Positions 58,245 to 64,000 of a stretch of 64,000 nt of DNA are shown piece by piece. The notes under the pieces were generated by a model. The model was not told the DNA's origin. It ran no database searches and worked only from the letters and a program-made list of their open reading frames with translations. Location: contig CAMRBN010000004.1 in NCBI GenBank assembly GCA_947040455.1, positions 1 through 64,000 of the forward strand. Direction: 5' to 3'. Each line of letters starts with the position of its first letter. Positions within the stretch are counted from its first letter, which is position 1. The translations under genes were made by a program, and so were the position numbers. The DNA is from an uncultured Mycoplasma sp. GTDB taxonomy: Bacteria; Bacillota_I; Bacilli_A; Mycoplasmatales; Metamycoplasmataceae.

Positions 58245-58913
58245 CTAATGACTTAACTTTTCCAAAGCATTTTGAGCCGCAAAATTTTCAGCTATTTTCT
58301 TAGTTTTACCTTGTCCAACTCCATAACACTTTTCATCATGCATTAATTTAGTTTGAAAATTATTATCAGGTTGTTTAGTTGATATATAAGATATCTCTGT
58401 TGTGGACTTAGATTGAATTAATTCTTGAAATTTAGTTTTAAAATCTTTAAGATTATGTTTATCTGTTAATTTGATTTTAGGTGTTAAAAATTTAGCCAAA
58501 AATTTGTCAACAGCTTCATGTCCCAAATCTAAAAACAACGCACCAATAAAAGATTCAAAAAGATCCGCACATATTTTAGATTTATTAATTAATTCTTCTC
58601 TATTATTTGAGCATAATAAATAGTTGTTTAATCCCAACTCTTTAGTTATTTTAGCAAGAGCTATATTGTCTACATTTTTTGATCTAATTTGTGTTGCTTC
58701 ACCTACGCCAATTTTCTTAAAATGTTTGAAGATTGTTAAAGTAGATTTTGCTTGAATTATCGAATCACCTAATAACTCTAACATTTCATATGATTCAGAA
58801 TTTTTATGTTCATTTGAATAAGTAGTGTGAGTAACTGCTCTTTGATAGTAATCAATATTTTGATATTCAATTTTATATTTATCTAAAAAATCTTTAATTA
58901 ATAGTCTCTTCAT
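58245..58913 (-). CDS. rnc: Ribonuclease III
   Basis: A 222-residue double-strand RNA endonuclease for rRNA and mRNA processing. The signature ESYEMLELLGDSII carries the metal ligands; DLFESFIGALFLD has the second acidic pair. The C-terminal dsRNA-binding domain spans about residues 150-222 (FKTKFQELIQ, GKTKKIAENFAAQNAL). Its ATG overlaps the plsX stop by one base (TAATG), with AAAGG upstream in plsX. Confidence 0.95.
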   Translation of the reverse strand: MKRLLIKDFLDKYKIEYQNIDYYQRAVTHTTYSNEHKNSESYEMLELLGDSIIQAKSTLTIFKHFKKIGVGEATQIRSKNVDNIALAKITKELGLNNYLLCSNNREELINKSKICADLFESFIGALFLDLGHEAVDKFLAKFLTPKIKLTDKHNLKDFKTKFQELIQSKSTTEISYISTKQPDNNFQTKLMHDEKCYGVGQGKTKKIAENFAAQNALEKLSH

Positions 58914-59899
58914 TATAAAACCTTTTTAAATTCTTCCAAACCATTTAAATCTAAGCCTTGTTTTATTTGCAACAATGCTCCTTGATATGCTTTTTCATCT
59001 GAAGAACCGTGACATTTAATAACTATTCCATCCACTCCAATAATTCAAGCGGCACCAACGTTACGATAATCCAAATGTTCTTTGATATTGTTGAAAGCAC
59101 CCTTTAACAAAAGAGCATTAATTTTTCTAAAAATATTTGAAGTTAAATTATCCTTAATTATTTTTTGAAAATTTAAGATTGCACCTTCCATAGATTTTAA
59201 AGCAATATTTCCTCCATAACCATCTGAAACAATGACGTCAACATTCCCAACAAGAATATCACGAGCTTCAATAAAACCAACATAATTCATTTTGTTTTCA
59301 TCTTTTAATTTTCTTAACTCTAAATTTGCTGCTTGATGTTCCGGAAAACCTTTATTGTCTTCGGTACCAACATTTAAAATACTGACTTTAGGGTCTTTAA
59401 TTTTTAATACTGTTGAAGTGAAAGCAACGCCCAATTTAGCTCATTGCACTAAATGTTCTGCATTAATATATAGATTAGCGCCAACATCCAACATTACAAA
59501 TTTTTTATTCTTAATAATGGTTGGAAAAATAGGCATAAATGCAGGTCTACTAATTCCTTTTAATCTCTTTAGTATGAATATAGATGAAATCATCAATCTC
59601 GCTGAATCTCCAGAGGAAAGACATCCATTAACTTGGCCTTCTTTTAACATTTTTAATGCGTCTGTCATAGAATTATCATCTAAATGAGCATTTCTAATAT
59701 TTGAAGCTTTATCTAAATCATTAGAATTATGGACAACACTTATTCTTTCATGAGGAATAAGTGTTTTATTAATCAATTCTTTATCTCCAATTAAAACTAT
59801 AGAATAATCTTCATATTTTTGGACAAATTTCATTGAAGCACTAATTGCCCCTTCTACTCCATTGTCATTTCCCATTACATCAAAAGCTATTGTTTTCAT
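58913..59899 (-). CDS. plsX: Phosphate acyltransferase PlsX
   Basis: A 328-residue enzyme making acyl-phosphate from acyl-ACP, or using acyl-phosphate from FakA. Patterns: IAFDVMGNDNG at the start, MTDALKMLKEGQVNGCLSSGDSARLM, VMLDVGANLYI, SILNVGTEDNKG and VIVSDGYGGNIALKS. Full length; two TGA codons are Trp. It follows fakA by 5 bases and overlaps rnc by one. This pairing implies use of exogenous fatty acids. Confidence 0.95.
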
Positions 59900-59904
59900 A
59901 AAAT

Positions 59905-61539
59905 TTATTCCACACTAATCAAAAAATTATAAATAGGTTGATCTCCATTATAAATTTCGACTTCAACATCAAAATTAGAAATAATATATTTCTCTAATTC
60001 ATCAGCATCTAATTTTGTTGAATCTGCACCATAATAAATAACAACTATTTCTGCCTGTTTTTTTGATAACATTTCTTTTATTAAAGCTTGACCGGCCTTT
60101 ATAATGTTTCTTTTGCAACCCACAATTTTATTTTCAATCATCATTAAAAATTCACCTTTTTTAACTTTAACACTATTTATTGTTGTATCTTTAATAGCTG
60201 CTGTAATTTGACCAGTAACCAGATTTTTTAATGATGAATCTATTTCTTCTAGATTTTCTTCTAAACTCAATTCAGATGAAAAATTTAACATTGCAGTAAT
60301 TCCTTCTACTTGTGTTTTTGTTGAAAGAACTTTAATGTTTTTATTTTTGATTATTTTCGCTGCTTGTTGAGCTGTCAAAATAATATTTGAATTATTAGGT
60401 AATATAAAAATATTGTCAGCATTCACAAACTTAATAGCTTCAATAATGTCTTGTGCTGAAGGATTATTTGTTTGACCACCTTCAATAATATAATCACATT
60501 CATATTCTTTCATTAATTCAATGATTCCAGATCCTGTATTACATGAAATTATGGCCGAAGTTTTTTTCTTAACGTTAGGACTATTGTATATTTTTTCTTG
60601 CGAAGTAATGTTAGATTTGGTATCTCCTGCTTGAATGGTCATATTTTCAGATTTGATAGCATCAAATTCACCGAATTTTTGTGCATAATTCAATATTTTC
60701 CCTGGTGCTAAAGCATGTATGTGAATTTTCACAATTTCTTCATCTTGAACTACAACAATAGAATTACCTAATTTTGATAAACCCTTGACAAATTCTGGTT
60801 TATTAAATTTTATTATTTGTTCTAATTTTAAAATTAACTCTGTACAATATCCAAATTCTCCATCATAAATTTCTAATTCTCCGGTGAATTGTTGCATTTG
60901 TGCTTCTTCTTTAGAAATTTTAATTGGTTTACCTTTAAAAGATTCTAAAAGACCTTCAAAAATTATGTTTAATCCCTCGCCACCAGAATCCACAACACCA
61001 ACTTCTTTTAAAACAGCTAATAAGTTAGGAGTATTGTCGCAACTTATTCTTGCATATTGCAAAGCCAATTCAAAAATATTGATAATATTCATTGATGGTT
61101 TCACATTTTTTTCTAATTCTTCATATGTTTCTCTAATAACAGTTAGAATAGTTCCTTCAATCGGATTTATTACAGAAGCATATGCCATTTTAGATGCTTC
61201 TTTAAATCCATCGACAATATGGTGAGATTCTATTTGAGTAAGACCTTTTCAACCAACAGAAAAACCTTTAAATATTTGAGAAAGAATGACACCAGAATTT
61301 CCTCTTGCACCCAAAAGCATATCTTTAGAAATACCTTGTAATAATTGATTTAAATTATTCGCATTTGTTGTTAATAGTGTATCAGCTGCTTTTTTAATTG
61401 TTGAAGACATATTTGTTCCAGTATCTCCATCAGGAACAGGAAAAACATTCAGTGAATTAATTCTATTTTTGTGATTTTGCATATTGTTGGAAGCCGAAAT
61501 GATCGCTTCAGTTCAATCTTTAATTGAAATGTGATTCAT
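59905..61539 (-). CDS. fakA: Fatty acid kinase catalytic subunit FakA-like
   Basis: A 544-residue DhaL-type kinase that phosphorylates fatty acids presented by FakB proteins. The N-terminal DhaL domain has NSLNVFPVPDGDTGTNM (metal-binding Asp cluster), LLGARGNSGVILSQIF and VVDSGGEGL; the C-terminal DegV-like part spans about residues 300-544. Its ATG overlaps the asp23-family stop (TAATG). The pair is the usual YloU-YloV arrangement. Start follows AAAGGGTG. FakB is not in the window. Confidence 0.94.
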
Positions 61540-61838
61540 TATTTAACACCCTTTATATAAATATTAATAGTTCCTAATGTGTAGTTCATTTTTTGAAAAT
61601 TAAATTTTATTTTTTGTTTGATTTGTTGAGCAATGTTATTAATAGTGGAATCAATTGAAATGATAATGGCAACATTAAAACTCACAATATCATCTTTATC
61701 ATTTATAGATAAAGATTGAATTCATGTATTCTCATCTTTCAATTCTTTATCAGAATCATCGATATTACAAAAACCTAAAATACCAGGAATGCTAGAAAGA
61801 TTTTTGATGATATTGTTAGACAACAATGATATGTCCAT
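61539..61838 (-). CDS. Asp23/YloU-family protein
   Basis: A 99-residue Asp23/DUF322 domain protein. The hydrophobic SFNVAIIISIDSTINNIAQQIKQKI is typical of the family, which is found next to fakA in Firmicutes; its role in envelope stress or fatty-acid use is not settled. Start ATG follows AAGGAAG. It opens the asp23-fakA-plsX-rnc run. Confidence 0.85.
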
Positions 61839-61877
61839 AGCACTTCCTTCTTCAAATTTATAATTTTTTTCTTATAA

Positions 61878-61883
61878 ATTATA
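61878..61883 (-). promoter_or_regulatory. Candidate -10 element of the asp23-fakA-plsX operon
   Basis: TATAAT on the minus strand, about 39 bases upstream of the Asp23-family ATG, in an AT-rich gap of 122 bases behind the permease gene. Confidence 0.45.
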
Positions 61884-61960
61884 ACATTATAAAACCAAAT
61901 TTTCACTTAAAATGGTATTTATATATTAAATTTGCATCATTTTATTTTAAAATTAATAAT

Positions 61961-62908
61961 TTATCTCAATGATTGGTCGTAAGGAATACCCACCGCATTT
62001 GGTCTCGTGGCTTTTTTTCCAAAGACAGTCATTGCTATCAACGTTCCTAAATAAGGAATTGTTAATACTAAATATTTATAACTATCATATTCTTTGGGAA
62101 CAAATGAAGAAAAACTATAACTAATACCTAATAGACAAGAAAAAACAGCTGCTGCCAAAACAGCAGGAAGTATTTTTCACTTTCCTATTATCATTATGGC
62201 TAATGATAAATAACCAAGACCTTCCACTGAACCTTTAAATGTAGATCCACTAGTTCTTGTAGATGTCATAAACATTGCTCCCGCTATTCCTGCTAATAGA
62301 CCTGAAATTAAAACTCCTTGTCATTTAAAGTAATTAACATTTATTCCAGCAGCGTCTGATGCTTGTGGATTTTCTCCGATAGATTTCATTCTTAACCCTC
62401 ATCTAGTTCTGTTCAACATGATTCATGAAATAATAATTGTTATAATCACTACAAAAGAACTTAAAGAAATAATTCCACTCAATTCTTTTCTAGCGTTATT
62501 TCCTAAAGATAATTCTGGAACACTATAAGACATTTTATTCGCATCACCAAAAATAAACAAAACCGTTAGAGTAATTGCTGTTGCCAAAATATTCATGGCC
62601 ACACCTGAAATGATATGATTAGCTTTTAATTTAATTGTTGCATATCCATGTAATGATGAAAAAGCTATTCCTGATAAACCTGAAATAATAAATAAAGGAA
62701 TTTGTAATCAAGGAGATCCTTCATGCATTCCTTTATTAGAAAAGATGCTAGCAAAAATCATGTAAACGGTTGCGCCAAAGACAATAGTACCATTTATTCC
62801 AATATTAACAATTCCTACACGCTCAGAAATTATAGCTGCGATAGAACTCAATGCCAGAATTCCAAAATACATAACTGCAATCGTGGTTATTGAACTAAAT
62901 ATTTCCAT
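61961..62908 (-). CDS. Nucleoside/ribose-type ABC transporter permease
   Basis: A 315-residue membrane protein with about 8-9 helices, of the BPD_transp_2 family (NupQ/YufQ type, nucleoside uptake). Family segment: ISERVGIVNIGINGTIVFGA near the N-terminus, then SGVAMNILAT and the C-terminal AIMIIGKWKILPAVLAAAV. Full length. Its ATG lies 14 bases inside the end of the preceding gene, with AAGGAAGG in front. Fits with the nucleoside salvage genes deoD/pdp/deoC/deoB. The ATPase and binding lipoprotein would be outside the window. Confidence 0.9.
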
Positions 62909-64000
62909 TATCTTTTCCTTCCTTATTTTTCAATGAATATTTCCTTTTTTTTATTTCCTCTTTTTTCAATTCATAATTTTGAATAATTATGTTTCTTTGT
63001 TCATAAAATTTATTTTTATTTTCTATCTTTAATTTTTTTGATGGATCTTTATCTTTATTATTATTATTTTTTAGCTCCTCTTTTTGCAATTCATAATTTT
63101 TAATAAGTATTCTTTTTTGTTCATAAAATTTATTTTGATTTTCTGTTTTTAATTTTTTCAACGAATCTTTATCTTTATTATTATTTAGTTCCTCTGTTTG
63201 CAATTCATAGTTTTTAATAAGTATTCTTTTTTGTTCATAAAATTTATTTTTATTTTCTGTTTTTAATTTTTTCAACGAATCTTTATCTTTATTATTATTA
63301 TTTTTTAGTTCCTTTTTTTGCAATGCATAATTCTTAATAAGTATTCTTTTTTGTTCATAAAATTTATTTTTATTTTCTGTTTTTAATTTTTTTAATGGAT
63401 CTTTTTGCAATTCATAATTTTTAATAAGTATTCTTTTTTGTTCGTAAAATTTATTTTTATTTTCTATCTTTAATTTTTTTGATGAATCTTTTTTATTTTT
63501 TAGTTCCTCTTTTTGCAATTCATAGTTTTCAATAAGCATTCTTCTTTGTTCATAAAATTTATTTTGATTTTCTATCTTTAATTTTTTTGATGGATCTTTT
63601 TGATTTTTTAGTTCCTCTTTTTTCAATTCATAATTTTGAATAATTATGTTTCTTTGTTCATAAAATTTATTTTTATTTTCTATTTTTAAATTTTTTGATG
63701 AACCCTTCAATATAGCAACTTCATAATATTTATTAACAAATAATTCATCATCTTTTTCTTTTTTAATTAATGATATTTCTGAGAAAAATTTTTGTTGTTG
63801 TTCCTCTGATATACTTGTTAAAATGTCATGCCTAGTAGTTAATTTTTTTCAAGCTTCTTTTTTTGAAATTGTTTTTTTAGACATTTGTTTCCAAATCTCT
63901 TTCTTGGAAATAGAAGCAGAATTAGCAAGTAATTCATCATCTAAAGATTCTTTTCTTTTAATTGATTTTTCTTTAATTTCTTTTCATTTTATTGCATTTT
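62895..64000 (-). CDS. C-terminal part of a protein with seven tandem charged repeats
   Basis: The gene starts outside the window; about 367 C-terminal residues are visible. The first hundred (for example KRKESLDDELLANSASIS, SKKTISKKEAWKKL) are charged and helical with no membrane segment, including two SISKKE-I/A-W-type units. Then come seven tandem repeats with core LK(I/T)EN(K/Q)NKFYEQ and NYELQKEELK, each 29-40 residues, ending at GNI. The next gene, a nucleoside-type permease, starts 14 bases before this stop. In the related NupO-NupP-NupQ order the preceding gene would be the partner permease, so this may be a long cytosolic tail of NupP; that is inference since no TM part is in view. 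Confidence 0.75.
62935..63705 (-). repeat. Seven tandem repeats, about 87-120 bp each
   Basis: At DNA level the unit is an AT-rich segment coding KNKFYEQ and NYELQ. Seven copies differ mainly in linker length (short linker after copy 3; longer linkers with N/D/K runs after copies 4-6). The first and last copies share the same QRNIIIQNYELKKEE variant. Inner copies 3-6 are closest to each other, pointing to recent unequal duplication. Confidence 0.85.

Noticed and set aside
62935..63705. CRISPR-like array from the regular repeats
   Set aside because: Repeats are inside an open reading frame, have no unique spacers of even length, and no cas genes are near.

Overview
The window is a very AT-rich bacterial chromosome segment in which UGA must be read as tryptophan: almost every long gene (rpsD, gyrB, tkt, eno, metK, fmt, uvrB, smc and others) runs through in-frame TGA codons at positions where Trp is expected. 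UGA=Trp, dense short intergenic spaces, no cell-wall synthesis genes, several PTS systems and a nucleoside-salvage set point to a Mollicute. The sugar-PTS content, the SigH-like gene and the deo genes suggest the Spiroplasma/Mesoplasma/Entomoplasma (or mycoides) side, but the species cannot be fixed from the sequence alone.

Layout. 1-4.3 kb: 3' part of deoB, a short-chain dehydrogenase, a small lipoprotein and a GH1 phospho-beta-glucosidase. 4.4-9.4 kb: rpsD, then on the minus strand a complete cellobiose/lactose-type PTS (IIB, IIC, an undescribed membrane protein, IIA) ending in a MupG/DUF871-type glycosidase. 9.5-15.3 kb: gyrB, two choline-kinase-like proteins flanking a formate/nitrite transporter with a heptad-repeat tail, and rpmB. 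15.4-25.6 kb: transketolase, a ZIP metal transporter, an rpiR-nanE-PTS(IICBA) operon, and a divergent deoD-pdp-deoC operon. 25.6-35.5 kb: a heterodimeric ABC exporter, tuf, eno, metK, fmt and three tandem two-TM (SLATT-like) proteins. 35.5-43.7 kb: gyrA with an acidic N-terminal extension, trmB, a DUF402 protein, four tRNAs, HAD phosphatase, thioredoxin, proS and nusG-secE-rpmG. 44.1-47.3 kb: one large SF1 helicase with a C-terminal Vsr/DUF559-like nuclease, transcribed against its neighbours. 47.3-61.8 kb: sigH-like gene, rlmB, cysS, then coaE-dnaB-dnaI on plus, and uvrB, asnA, smc, rnc, plsX, fakA and an Asp23 gene on minus. 61.9-64 kb: a nucleoside-type ABC permease coupled to an incomplete upstream gene that ends in seven tandem repeats.

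How it works together: sugars enter through two PTS systems and are channelled to glycolysis (eno, tkt); deoxynucleosides are split by deoD/pdp and the pentose phosphate is handled by deoB/deoC; exogenous fatty acids are activated by FakA and PlsX. The most unusual parts are the helicase-nuclease gene that splits an otherwise conserved cysS-rlmB-sigH-rpmG-secE-nusG order, the triple SLATT-like cluster, the repeat-tailed and coiled-coil-tailed membrane-transport proteins, the GyrA acidic arm, and several genes whose -10 hexamer sits exactly one promoter distance from the start codon (leaderless mRNAs).
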